A stretch of 64,000 bases of DNA from Sabethes cyaneus. Its lineage: Eukaryota > Arthropoda > Insecta > Diptera > Culicidae. A program made the translations under genes and the position numbers. The notes under the pieces were generated by a model. It had not been told where the DNA came from. It saw nothing but the letters and a program-made list of their open reading frames with translations, and did not search any database. Position 1 is the first letter of the stretch. Every line of letters begins with the position of its first letter. The stretch covers positions 74,998,838 to 75,062,837 of the forward strand of contig NC_071354.1 of assembly GCF_943734655.1 (NCBI RefSeq), written 5' to 3'. Below are positions 32,053 through 44,315 of the stretch, piece after piece.

Positions 32053-32357
32053 AGCGGGGTACGCTGCTGAAAAGAAAACAGCTCAAGAAAAAATCATGCT
32101 ATTTACCGAAGAAATTTTGACAACTCCAATGCAAGCAACCACCTGTCATTTTTTCTTGTGGTAATAATTGCGCCGGATATTATTCCGTACGGAAAAGTGA
32201 CGTTTTAATTCACCTGCATGTAAAACTGCGCCATCTGAACGTGAAATAATATTTCTTATGAAGTGCGTACTGCTTAAGAAATCGTAAACGAAATCGATTT
32301 CTTGAGCATTTCTTGTCCTATCTTTTTACCCATTACTTTTCAGCAGCGTACCCCGCT
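32053..32357. mobile_element. MITE with TAA target duplication (PIF/Harbinger-like)
   Basis: The first and last 20 bases, AGCGGGGTACGCTGCTGAAA, are inverted copies. TAA flanks at 32050-32052 and 32358-32360. No coding capacity in 305 bases. Confidence 0.75.
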
Positions 32358-32612
32358 TAACCTAAATTCATTGCTAGTGGGTTTATTACCAGTAATTCGT
32401 ACCACTTATTCGCAGAAACCGGAAATGCCAGAAATTGCTTCTGGGTCTTGCGAATAAGTAATCAAAACAAACCACACAACACTGCCAAATCTGGGACCGA
32501 AAAAAATGCACTGACGTCTGCGTGCAATGCGTTAATTTTTCACCTTTTTCACGCTAAAAGAATATGACGATTTTTAGAGTGTACCCTGTCCAAAAGTCAA
32601 CTGTGACGTTAG

Positions 32613-32869
32613 CTAGGGGTTTCCAACAGCAGTGATTACTACGCACCTTATAGAAAAAAGTTACTTTTGATTACTTTACTGATTACCTCTGATTACCAGT
32701 AATCAATCTCTTGTGATTACTAAAAATTAATCATGATTACCAATGATTACTTAAGATTATCATTGATTACTATATACTGATTACCATTAATTACCTAATT
32801 AATTCGTAAATGATTACAAAAGTAATCTCTGGTTACTACGCACGGATACGCCTTGCTGGAAACCCCTTG
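32613..32869. mobile_element. hAT-like MITE with GATTAC motif array
   Basis: Ends CTAGGGGTTTCCAACA and the complement of CAAGGGGTTTCCAGCA. GACGTTAG is repeated perfectly on each side (32605-32612 and 32870-32877), an 8-base duplication typical of hAT. The interior contains about ten GATTAC words, mostly in one orientation, plus variants. Confidence 0.85.
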
Positions 32870-34270
32870 GACGTTAGGAATACGCTTTCCAATCCCTCCC
32901 GCTAGCAAAAGTGACGTTTTGACGTTTTCTTTTACGCCGTTTTTAGTTTCACATCACAATCTTCGCACTTTTGTTTACAACTTTATCGCGAGCAATCTTT
33001 CTCTTTCGAGCCTTCGGCGAGTTAGCAAGCTCTCTTTGCAGAAAACTCCTGCATCAAAATTCAGTTTTCGTTCATCTGCGGTTGCCGTGCTCTATCTGCT
33101 TTGTAATCTCCGTCGTTGTGGTTTCTCGTAATTCGAAATGGCATAAATATATAGTAGAAGTTAGTGATCATTGTTGTAGGTAAAAGGTTTTCCTTTCCTG
33201 TTATTAATACACCAACGGGTGCGGGTGATAGCATTTGGAAAGGTATCCGCTCAAGTGTAAATTTCAAAGTGTTGGCAGTGATAAATATGAAGATGTTTCT
33301 CTTTCGCCAAATAATGTGATTCACTGCTAGAGTAGCTTGAATGTTCAGTGGTTATCTGTAGATATTACAATATGAATCAAAGGAAATCTCAAGTGTATTG
33401 TACCTAATTGTCGCGAAACATTAGACTGTTGGTAACTTCTAATCTATGTCACAAAGAAGGTGCCTACATATCTAAACGATAGAAACTCAAACAAGTAGCA
33501 TCAAAGGCTGCAATATTCAGAACTGTCTCGTGACACTACGGATATTACAGAAGGAAGGGCTAGCAGTGGCCTCCGGCAGGAAATAGAAGTGCAATATTTG
33601 TAAAATCAGAATATTACATCCTGCTGGTTTGCTTGCTGAGGATACGTTTTGCGATATTTTGGAGTGCAGACAATTTCAAAAGTGAGAGGCTGAATGCAAT
33701 AGAGCACTTTTATGCCTTGAAGGTAAGTGCAAAATCTCCATTGTGTTGGTAACTGGTACATGTAATTTCAAAGTTGAAACAAGAAGAAAAACATGCATAT
33801 TGATTCAATGCACCATTTCTCATTTCCTCTGCTTCTCTGCGTACAGTTACAAGCGGTTATGTCTTATGTGTATAGCTTCCCATAAACTATTTTCAGTTAT
33901 GTCATCTTGATTTTGATGCTGGTTTTGTTGGCACGGTTGCATTCAGTCGCAGATTTATTGGCATCTCTTTTGCATCACAAAATCTTTGACCGACATTCAA
34001 TTTCAATTTCGCCTTCAATAGTCTGCTTTATTGGCGTGGCCTGTGGCGGCAAGCAGGCTTTCATGTTCAGCTGCAGCAATCTTGTATATCCGAGTGGGTA
34101 CGAGTAAAAATGTTTTGGTTTTGGACAGTTTCTAAATCTTACAAATTATTTAAAAAACAAGAACAATTTTTATTTGATTTTTTTACTTAAAAAATCTTTG
34201 CAAATATATAAAATAATTAGTAACGAGTTTATCTGGTTTTTTTTTACATCGGTCTCTGTGAATCTGTATT
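32870..34270. other. Unassigned DNA, possible promoter or untranslated exon
   Basis: Sequence from about 32950-33180 is less AT-rich than its surroundings, and a good donor-like GAAG|GTAAGTG is at 33721. This could be a promoter with an untranslated first exon on the plus strand, but no coding sequence connects to it. No transposon recognised. Confidence 0.25.
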
Positions 34271-34271
34271 C

Positions 34272-34465
34272 TTCAGTTGGCCTCGAGGTACAACACTGGT
34301 CTAGTAAACCAGTTCCCGTACGTTCGAATCTCAACTGGGAGAGGCTGTAAAAATCATTAGGATTGTCCTGTAGCCGACAATTGCCTGTCTAACAGCAGGC
34401 AGCGAAGTTTGTGAAATAAAAATAAATAGCTAAGTTCCGACAACGGAATGCAGCACCACCAAGAC
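34272..34465 (+). mobile_element. tRNA-derived SINE, family 1, best copy
   Basis: The plus strand begins AGTTGGCCTCGAGGTACAA (A-box side), has the B box GTTCGAATC at about 34324, and continues with CTGGGAGAGGC. The body CAATTGCCTGTCTAACAGCAGG and tail GACAACGGAATGCAGCACCAC follow. The tail is shared with the copy at 47.8 kb. Confidence 0.8.
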
Positions 34466-34769
34466 TATACTCTGCTGCGAGTCGATTGAGATATCTCCGA
34501 GAAACAGGGGAGTATTTTTTGTTTAAAGTTCTGTTCCTGGTACGCAACAAAGCCATCCCAATTCATACTTAAACTTTGATACAATTGTTTTAGAACTCTT
34601 ATGAGAGTATGAATGCAATGACTGATCGAACCAGCTTTTTTTCGTCTTCAGATGTGACGTTTATCAATGGAAATACGAAAAATTGGTAGAACTGCACGAA
34701 CAAATTGTATTGAACGCTGTTTCAACTTTTCTGACCCAAATTGATACAATGTACTCGGACCGGATTTTC

Positions 34770-34962
34770 CAGTTAACCTCAAGATACGATATTGGTCTAA
34801 CAAGTCAATTAGTCAGGGTTGGGAACGGCAATGAGAGTCAATAGGATTGTAGCACTAGCCTCACAATTGTCCTGTTGCGAAATCTGTCAAATACACAAAC
34901 AGAAGGTAAAATTCGAAAGGCGGAATGTAGCAATAAAGCTTTGCTTTGCTTTGCTTTATTCA
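34770..34962 (+). mobile_element. tRNA-derived SINE, family 1, plus (GCTTT)n
   Basis: Same order as the copy at 34272: AGTTAACCTCAAGATAC, GATATTGGTCTAACAAG, CTCACAATTGTCCTGTTGCG, GGCGGAATGTAGC. It ends in a short GCTTT repeat at 34938-34962. Confidence 0.65.
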
Positions 34963-35059
34963 CGGATCTTCGAGCTGTATTTTACCAGCCTGATTATTGT
35001 ACCTGTTGGTAATTGCCAACATCATCTGTCAGAGAATAGAACCAATGACAAAAGAAAGC

Positions 35060-35200
35060 CGCTTTCTCCGGAATGCCGCAAGGAAGCCATCTCGGGCCGT
35101 GGGTTTTTCTCATCTATTTTAACGACGTCAACATTACGCTCAAAATTCTTCGACCTGCATTTGCCGACGACTTGAAACTACTGCTCGCAAAAGTCAATAA
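35060..35200 (+). pseudogene. Jockey-like LINE reverse-transcriptase fragment
   Basis: The plus strand reads SGMPQGSHLGPWVFLIYFND and FADDLKLLLAKVN. This is the conserved SGVPQGS..GP..F..Y.ND...A.ADD block, including the catalytic ADD. It is preceded by a SINE and followed by unrelated sequence, so only about 45 codons remain. Confidence 0.75.
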
Positions 35201-35419
35201 TTCATCTCACTCTGGCACTTCAAAACTTGCCAGATGTTTCCGGAAAAATGTCTCTTCATACCAGATGTTTGCCAGGCACTTTTATACGTGATTGCAGATT
35301 TTCAGGAACAGGTTTTCCTGAAACTGAAACTGAGGAAAAGTTTCTTAGTAGGTTCTATCGACGGCCGGATATTGACTTCAAGTCTTCCCTCTGGTATATC
35401 CAATTTTTGTACCCGAAAA

Positions 35420-35560
35420 TCCGATGACCGATTTGAGGTACGATGCTGGTCGTATGTTCGAATCTCGGCTTGGCGGTGCTGCACTAGCCCTGTAACTGTC
35501 CTGTACTCTAACAGCAGGTCGCGAAGTCTGTCGATAAAGAGGGGTTTAGTCTTAGAAAGA
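35420..35560 (+). mobile_element. tRNA-derived SINE, family 1, partial
   Basis: GAGGTACGATGCTGGTC, then the B box GTTCGAATCTCGG near 35456, then CTCTAACAGCAGGTCGCG and AAGTCTGTCGATAAAG. Confidence 0.7.
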
Positions 35561-35999
35561 CGTTTAAGCTCAAGGCTTTGCTTTTTGATAAAAAAATCCT
35601 ATGATTTGATGCCCCATTTGCCATATTTCCAAAGAATTGGAAAATTGGAAATGGCCTATTTTGAGTTCCGGTAGAACTGATAACGGATAGTACGGAATGT
35701 CTAGATTGCAATGCATCCAAATGTTCACTCAAAAACTTGTCTCGAAAAATATAACGGATGACTGGTCGGTGTTAAGTCAGACCGAACCTAGTGACAAACT
35801 TCTGATTTCGGCACAAGAACGGTTGAAGAGGAAACGAAAGCATATGGTCGTTGTGTGGTGCAGATGTCTGTCTCTTTACAGTTAAGACAAGCAAACATAA
35901 GTCTGCTTACGACGTCAAAAAAACCATCTAAAATATCACCCTAAAAATAGAACCGTAATATCCCAACATATTTTTACATTAGAGGTCAATCTATTGTGG

Positions 36000-36225
36000 T
36001 TCTTTTAAGACTAAAAAAAAGCAAAAGCCTAAGCGCCACATTTTGTATTGAAATTTGACCTTCTGTTTTTATACGACAGACTTCGCAGCCAGCTGTTAGA
36101 GTTCATGACAATTGCGCGGCCAGTTGCTACGATCCTATTGACTCTGACAGCCTCTCCCAGTCGAGATTCGAACATACGACGACTGGCTTATTAGACCAGA
36201 GTCATTCCTCGAAGCCAACTGGGAA
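36000..36225 (-). mobile_element. tRNA-derived SINE, family 1
   Basis: Minus orientation. Plus shows the tail GCCTAAGCGCCACATT near 36025, the body CGACAGACTTCGCAGCCAGC, then TCGAGATTCGAACATACGAC (B box) and ATTCCTCGAAGCCAACTGGG (A-box side). Confidence 0.75.
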
Positions 36226-36506
36226 GGCTCTGTTAAGACTAGTTGTGTAAAAATCAGTGGAGATACAGCCAAAAGCGCAATTGAAATATCATAGTTGTGT
36301 TTATGTTGGGAACGTAAAGGTATGAACAATGTCGAAAAGTGACCCAGCCACGACCATATTCGTCTAATCTAATCTCACATTTACACAGCCAATTCTTGAA
36401 AGCGCAACCAGAAATGATGTCTAATTCCGTTAAACTCCTTGAAATCAAGGGTAAGAAAGCGTAGACTTCCCGTACCAAACGCTCCACATAAAGATAATGA
36501 TTTATT

Positions 36507-37013
36507 TTTTTTTTTTTTTTTTTTTTTTCCATGTGTGGACTCTCATTACTGCGACCAGTATAGTTGATCTATTGTAATATCGCCCGGGTGTTTGCTGTAT
36601 GACCTGCACTGCATTTCTTTTTGCTATAATCGCTATTGAGTGAGCGATATGCTTATTAAATTTTATGCGTGCTTGCGTGTATTGGGGTTTACCCTTCCTT
36701 CAAAGCTTAATCTACTTTACCCACTTATTCCTCGCTGCCAGCACTATCCCATATTATAGCCGTCCCTGGCGAGGACTCATTCGTACCTCTGACCAGTACA
36801 CTTAACTATAGGAGGGACATTTGCACTGTTAAGAGGCTTCAGAGGGTAAATATAGAATTCAGCACGAAGGAAGGGTAAATGGAGGGGCCTGAGAATAAAC
36901 CCATGCTAAAGTCACTTGACATCGAGAATGGCTTGATTCTACTAAGATTCGAACCCACGACCACTCGCTTGTCAAAGCAGACTCGGTAACCTTGCGGCTA
37001 CGGAGCCCCCCAT
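36507..37013 (-). mobile_element. tRNA-derived SINE, family 2, near full length
   Basis: The minus-strand head at 37013 reads GGGGGGCTCCGTAGCCGCAA, with the B box GGGTTCGAATC at about 36950-36960. A body of about 440 bases ends in an A tail (plus T-run 36508-36528). It is homologous throughout to 8825-9275. Confidence 0.85.
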
Positions 37014-37211
37014 TTACATTTATTTACAGTCGTTGAGAGTATTTTTTGCTAGTAAAGGTTAAATGAGCCTTCGGAGCCTTGGGGATGAACTAATGGCATT
37101 TAGATCAGAAGCCAGGCTGCAATTGGCCAAGGATATAGCGTCTTATTTCGCTCTCTGAAAATAGATTAATCTACAGAAAATATTAGTTTGAATAATATAA
37201 CACTTGAAAAT

Positions 37212-37282
37212 AAAGTCGTGTGGTTCAATGATTGCCTAACACTACAGTTGTAAAGTTAGGAACTGAAAACCACACGACTCCG
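37212..37282. repeat. 71-base hairpin
   Basis: AGTCGTGTGGTTCA ... CCTAAC ... GTTAGG ... TGAAAACCACACGACT form a long stem with small bulges. Probably a tiny MITE; no target duplication found. Confidence 0.6.
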
Positions 37283-37439
37283 CACCTCCTAGCTTGGCTA
37301 TTCAATTATACAAATTGAAGTATTTCCAGGTATGGCCACCCGGAGGCGCTAGGCAGCGGCTCGGGATGACTAAAGCTAGGTTGGGCGCTTTTTCATAGTT
37401 GCCTTCCCCATTTCATACCCCCAGCCACGACCATATTCC

Positions 37440-40400
37440 TCTGCAATTAAATTTTTATATTATTTTAATTATTTTTATATTTATGAAACTTTTAAGCTTA
37501 TCAAATCCAGAACTATCGATTGTGTGAAATACCTGCCATTTTTCGTTTATTTTGAACCACCATCAGCTAGTTGTTAACTGGGTGCTTGAAAAATAAAGTC
37601 GAAAAAAGAAGGTAAGGATAAAATATTAAGTAAATCTGTATTAAGTAAATGTACGAAAGCTAGTTAACTTTAAGTAGAGGGCTATATTAGTAGTAATGGG
37701 ATCGTGCAACAATCAAATTATAAAAATCATGCGAACAATTATTAAGTTCAATTTAAAACATGGAAATCGCGTCATAGACGAACGAATGCCATGATTCACA
37801 GCACACGATATGTTTGATATGAATATGTTGATGTTTTATTGAACCATCCTGTCTACAAGCCTGCACACAAGAGCAATGAACAAATCTCCAATTACCCTTC
37901 AAAGAGTTTAGCGAAGAAACGCAATTGCCAAGCTTATTTAGCGTGTAGCTTGCTCTCACGCTAATGCATTCAGAACTAAACATGGTATAGTTGCACTAAT
38001 ATGGTAATATACACTTTCAGTGTACATTACTAAACTAGTGTGACACATTATACCCTGAGTATAAACATGTTTGAAACACTTCATTGTCCAGATTTCTGCT
38101 TACCCAGGAATATTAGTCGTAATCAATCAACTCTATTAGTTTCGGAATGTCCGGTTAGGATTCTTATCAAGAGCATGGCATAGAGTGTTTGAATACGATC
38201 ATGCTTGTTGTTTTTCACAGACGTCATAATAAAGATGTGTCAACTAAACGATAAGGCATGGATGGATTACCAATGGAATACAAACTTTAGTTAATGCAGT
38301 GCATAATTTTGTAAGCCTTTGGCCTGAATGATTGTTTTCCACTCTAAGATTATATTGTATTCTTCGAGTTAAATAAACCTACTGTTTGTAAAGTTTTCAC
38401 CAAAAAAATGCTGGACAGTGATGCATATTATATAAATGAACATATTCGCCAATGGACACAACAAACTCCAGAAAACTTCAAGTTAACAATGGTCTTTTTA
38501 TACCACAAAGAAAGTCATTCAATCTAGGCTATTCAACATCAAAAACAACGCGATAAAGTAAAGCATGTTGGTCACTGCGGTACAATATGGAAAAGATGTA
38601 TCGCGAAAAATTCCCATTTTTATTTTGCTCTCTATCACAGGTACTGTCCCCCCTCCCAGCTGAGTGTGTAGTGTAGTGATTTATGTTGCTGCTGATTTTA
38701 CCAGTGTTTTGCTACTTCATCCCAACCCAGTTCCTTCTTAGCGAGCATCTCGAACCCAGACTCGAAAGCATATATAGGTGAATAAATAGGATTTAGCTAT
38801 GGGAGAGCAGGGCTGTTTGTAGTGGTAGCAGCGTTTTACTATTTGGTTCGCTAGACTATGCGGTATTAACTCTTTTATGGCTACCAACCGTTACCCATGT
38901 AATTGGAGACAAGCCTTCTATCCTTCGGAAATGCTTGCAAAGTTGATCAAGAATCATATTTTGACTATCCTCAAAATAAATTTCTCAATAATCACCACTC
39001 ATGCGGTCAAATTTTATTTTAAACAGTAAATAGTTTTATTTCAGTAGCCACGATTGTAAAACAGTACACATACAAGGGTTGAAAATTGTTTCACATGTGC
39101 TGCTCCAGTACCCACTGCCTGGTGCGGATGTTTTCGATGTTTGCAGTCTCGTTTTTCATGATTTTCCAGCCTGCTGGTTATGGCAGCGTGCGCCATCGGG
39201 GCGCTGGTTCCGGCTGGCATGGTTGGGGATACCATTCGCAAAAGGATTTTGCTCTGGTAGAGGACAAAGAATAAGATTATCTGTATTTTTTTTTTTTTTT
39301 TGTAAATTTCCAACTGCCGGATAAGCACAAAAGTAAATAAAAGGAAACCTATCTTCTTAATCGTAGCGAATCGGTTTCGTAAGCACTTATGTCACAATGA
39401 GGCTTAATTTTTTTGGTAGATTCAGATGATTACCCAAACAATCAAAATTCGAGAAGTTCGAGGTAAGGTGACTCTTCCGGCCAGTCATTGACGAGCTTAC
39501 GACCAGGAAAGACTTTTCTTCTATTGCTTTCGCGAAAATCGGACCGAGGGAAGAATCCAGGGAATTAAGCACGTTGGTTGGCTGTTAGTGAATAGTCTGG
39601 AGATAGTAGCAAATGTTTACATTTCAGGTTGATGATTCTGAATAACCGGCTTTTGAAACCCGGTAAATATGAGGGATTGTGTTGTCTGCTTCAGAGCAGA
39701 TAACCTTTTCTGGATCTCTCTGGGCCAGAGACTGTGGGCTATCATATAAACATCGTAATTATAATTGCTACGCTGAGTAAGCGTAGGCTGTGAATCTTCA
39801 TGTATATTCAAGTGTTGGTTCAAGTGTTATGCATATAAGCAACTGCAACAAAGAATATTAATGGTAATGTGGCATCTACGACATAGTGATAAACGAAAAC
39901 ACCTTGTGAATTATTGTCAATAACCGTTATCAACCCAGTTTTAAATAGATTTTGCTTTAGGAGACAAACCTTTTCTAGAAATAACATATTAAAAACAAAC
40001 ATTCAAAAACGCTAAAATCTATCCGTTTAATGCAAATTATCTCTACGAATATTGTTTCTAAAAATACGAAATTATGTTCTCAGTGTATCACTTCTCTGCA
40101 GAAGGCGTACCCGATGTTTAACAGTGGGTTCTGTTCCAAATCCAAAGTTCAACTTTTTTCCGTTTAAGAATGTCGGTGTTGTACGTGTTGTTACCAATGG
40201 TACATGTAGAACTCAACCAATTGGAACAAATAAATTTCGCCAGTAGAGTGTGTGGTATGGGTTTGACTTGACAAAGTGCGGAACCGTCCGCTTTATACCA
40301 ACTATGCGACTAGCTTAAACGGTCAATTTTAATATCCCATCAGTATTCTCTCACACTTTCGCAAAACATCATCTCCAAGTTGTCCAATTTCACTGTGTTT

Positions 40401-41155
40401 TGATATTTTTATCTGGACTGGGAGAGATCCTAAGAGCCCGTAATGTCGGTAAATCGATGTCATTGTTTAGGATTTTCACCACAAGCGTTGAACTTTGCGG
40501 CGCCTTTCCAAAGTTTCCAAACCGAGTAGCCAGCAACCTACTGGATACGACGAAAGATTTTTAGGATCTTGCCCAGGCAAATCCCTAAGAGCCATACGGA
40601 AAACTCTTCTTTGGATGCATTCGATCCTCAAAATCCATATGAGCTTGAAGTTGCCAAATTACATTGGAGTTTTCAAGTACAGGACGGACTAATCCGCAAT
40701 ACAAAGATTTTAGGCAGTTGTGTTGGCATAGCTCATATTTATGTGATCGAGTATTGCAAGTTGGGCTGGAATCTACCGTTTCATATGCATTTACAAATGA
40801 GTAAAAATCTCAAAAAAGCTGAAATCTAAAATGTAGGGTATCTTGCTGCTTCGTCGTAATTGCCTATTCCCGTCCTATCCAACACAATTAAAAATATCAG
40901 CGATTTTTATTACACATAATGCAAAATTAGATATTCCCTTATATTTTAGTTTGTTGCCATCATACGCGATCATACGCGATCAATCAAAGGGAGCTGAGAT
41001 CTATTTGAATGCTTTTTTTTCATTAAATAATTCCTAGCAGTCAAATTTCCTATGTTTTTTCGTGCGATGAAGAAGAAAATGTCGGCTAATCGTTTCAATT
41101 TCCGTCATTCATGAAATGAAAATAACTCACGCAACGCATTGTTGTTATTCTGCAG
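37440..41155. other. Unassigned AT-rich intergenic DNA
   Basis: About 3.7 kb in which I see no transposon protein, SINE head or credible exon. Open frames are short, lack domains, and several overlap on opposite strands (for example 39041-39328). A few degenerate repeats may be present. Confidence 0.4.
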
Positions 41156-41214
41156 CCGGGAAAACTGCAAAACTGGAAAACGCGATCGCCAAACAAAAAT
41201 TTATTAGAGCCAGT

Positions 41215-41376
41215 TACAGAGACTAATAGATTACAGAGGTGTCGAGACACTCAAAATCTGCTTAATTTTGAAACAAAACGGAGAGTATCATCATAAATAA
41301 AGGCAACTCTCCGCTTTCGTTCAAAACTTAGCGGATTTTGAGTGTCTCGGCGCCTCTGTAATCTATAGTCTCTGTA
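41215..41376. mobile_element. hAT-like MITE, 162 bases
   Basis: Perfect 8-base duplication GAGCCAGT (41207-41214 and 41377-41384). Inverted ends TACAGAGACT followed by ATAGATTACAGAGG and ACACTCAAAATC. Inserted in the LINE J1 linker. Confidence 0.85.
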
Positions 41377-42116
41377 GAGCCAGTCAACGATACAGAACCC
41401 ATAACCGCCATCTTTACTCGAGATGTGTTTCGCAAAAGCAGCAGGATCTTAAACAAAATCCCAAACGTTTTTGGACATTCGTTAACGAGAAGCGCTGGGA
41501 CACTGGACTTGCTGCTCAAATGTCACTTGGTGATCTATCTGCCAGCAATACTGAAGACATATGTAATCTTTTTGCACAGCAGTTCTCTAGTGTATTCGCC
41601 GGTAGCAGTTCAGGAAGCTCTGAAGTTCGTTCCTGCAAACGTGTGCGACATAAGCACAACAAGTTTCACACAAAATTAAGTTGAAGCTGCCTTGAAGCAG
41701 TTGAATTCGTCGGCGTCTTCCGGGCCGGATGGAATATCTTCGATTATACTGAAAAATGGCGCATCTACTCTTTTGAAACTTCTACAGTTTATTATTAACC
41801 AATCGCTTCTTCAGGAAACATTTTCAGTATGCTGGAAAAGATCCTATATCTTTCCTGTGTTTAAAAAGGGAAACAAAAACGATTTTGCCAATTACCGCGG
41901 GATTACGTCGCTTTGCGCTGGCTCGAAAATATTTTAGATCGGTGGCTCGTTGTTGAAGTTCAGCTCATTTTGTCTACAACATATGAAAGGTGGAGCACAA
42001 GTCGACACGGTGTATACTGACATCAAAGCTGCGTTTTTTCGTGTTGACCACACCTTAGTGCTTGCTAAAATAAAGCATCTCGGTGCTGCTGCTGCTTTTG
42101 TCCGGTGGTTGAAATC

Positions 42117-42406
42117 AAAAATATTCCATCAAGAAGACTGGCAACTCTGCCAAAAGTCGAGCGACATTAACACAAATACTATCTGCCGAGTTAAAGTTGA
42201 ACTTTCACATACTAGTGTGTGTATTAGAATATGGATGTACACAAACACGTATGCAATGCATTGCCACGCTCGCACACATCTTTTCCCACCAATACATGTA
42301 CACACAGCTTCAACTTTTGTCGGGAGGGGTGCGCTGTTGCTTCTGTTTCTCGTCATTTGAATGGACGCGTGGAAGAGATGTCAGTCTTCTTGATGGAGTG
42401 TTTTTG
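42117..42406. mobile_element. hAT-like MITE, 290 bases
   Basis: Perfect 8-base duplication TTGAAATC (42109-42116 and 42407-42414). Inverted ends share TCCATCAAGAAGACTG. Removing it restores the LINE reading from VRWLKS straight to the FLENR word, which supports the boundaries. Confidence 0.85.
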
Positions 42407-42786
42407 TTGAAATCCTTTCTTGAAAACCGCTGTCTTTCTGTGAAACTGAGTAGCACTAAGTCTTGCGACTTCCAGAGTACCTCAGGCGTGCCTCAGGGCA
42501 GCAACGTCGGACCCTTGCTATTTTCGCTGTATTACAACGATGTCTGTAAAATACTCCCTCCAGGATGCAGAATCGTGTCTGCTGATGACCTCAAAGTCTA
42601 CCTTGCAGTTCGTGTCTCCAAGTGCTCTGTAATCAGTTAAAGCCGAAAGAAGACTCCAATCCAATACAGTTATTCCATAAACGGTCAGAATATTGAACGC
42701 GTAGCAGTCGTCAAGGATCTTGTTGTTCTGTTGGATACCGAGCTTACATTCCAGCACCACTAGTGTACTACAAACAAGAACCTGGC

Positions 42787-44315
42787 CCAAGTAGCACACG
42801 TTGTCACAATTGAGTCGCAGCGGCTGATATGCGACAAATTTAAATGTAAAACTTCGGTTACAGTAACCTAAAATATAACAGTTGTGTAACCGAAATAGCG
42901 CAACTTATGTAACTAAATCTGGTTGCATTAACAGTTACTCAATAACCAATATGTAACATGTATAGTTACAAAATGGTTACTATTGAAGTTACACATAAAC
43001 TGTAAATTGACTTTCAATTGGTGGCAAATTAGTTATCTTGTAACTTTTATTGCATAGCGAAAATGTAGCAGGTTTATTATTTCAATCTATGGCTGTCAAC
43101 GTCAAGCAGTAAATTTAACTGTTGATAGATAGAAGAGTGTATAAATTATTATTTCAACACAAATTTTAATGCAGTTTCAAATTTATGGTGAAATGCATGA
43201 TTCTAGCTTTGAAAAATTCACGCGCTCTTATTTAATATAGCTTTTCGTTACTTACTTCTTTGAAAAATTGATGTTTTGTAAATCAAATATAAAAATTTTA
43301 ATTTTAATTTTTTGATTTTTTAAATTTATTCTTAGCAATAATGAATTAGTGGAGCATTCACCTAGAAACCATTAAAAATCAAGTTGTTTTCGCTATCACT
43401 TCTATCACAGTAAAATTCATAGCCATTTTGCCTTTGGTTCTAACTACTACACCATCGTCCTTGAAGTTTTGTATCGTTTTCGGCATATTGCATGAAATGA
43501 TTTTAAGCAGCCATTGTTCATTGTTCACATTGTTGATATCGGGAAAAGGTATTTTTAGTGATTGTTGTGAAAAGAAAGTGTTAATTTAATATCAAAGAAT
43601 AGTTTCACTTTGAATAAAACAGTTACCACCAGTGTTAATCATAGAAGGTTACATTTCAGTTACATTCTAGTTGTACGTAACCTTAGCCTTCGACCTGGTT
43701 ACGGTATCGGTTATACGGTAACCAATATTAAATCTGTTGTAGTGACTTATTTCTTATGTCGTCATTTCTAAGTTACACTGTAACCTAATTTCATTGCCGG
43801 TTTCGTTTCGATGTAACTTGATCGTTTTGACGTTTGAGAATAATCATCATTTGTTTACTTAATACCAATTTCTGGGCGGAGAAGATTCCAAGTACCATCA
43901 ATTAAGTAAATAAACGCATTTACAAGAGCATTTCACAACCCGTGTACCAATTGTTTATCTTTACCATTAGCAATATTCTTCAGGTCTAGTTTTTCCTTAA
44001 TCCGTTGTGTTTACAAGGAACAGTGAACAAATTGTTGCGAAAATGTTACTAGCCGACTTTTTTTGACTTCGTAACTGCTCGTAACGGAAAATTAACTGTT
44101 TTGCGACCAGCAAGTTGATGACAGTTCGAAAAAAAGGTTTCAATTTGGTCATTTGGTAACTACCTGGTAACTTTTTGAGATTTTTGTCACTAGAAAACTA
44201 AAAAGTAACTATTTTTAATTTGATGTAACCTAACTCGTTACAAGTATCCTAAATGTAACTGCTGTGCAACCTTTTTGTATTTTTTTATTTTTATGATTGG
44301 TTACAAGTGCTACTT
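42787..44315. mobile_element. 1.5-kb non-autonomous element with GTAAC/GTTAC arrays
   Basis: Inverted ends CCAAGTAGCACACGTTG and the complement of CCAAGTAGCACTTGTAAC. Both subterminal regions are packed with GTTAC or GTAAC words (about 42855-43060 and 43620-44295). The 500-base centre is AT-rich without them. No open frame of note. It splits J1 between TNKNL and the following LINE word. The target duplication is short or lost (only G residues match), so the superfamily is undetermined. Confidence 0.7.

Noticed and set aside
39041..39328. Small proteins on both strands around 39.1-39.3 kb
   Set aside because: Overlapping frames on opposite strands without start context, domain or splice sites. 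Composition follows a short GC-rich island only.
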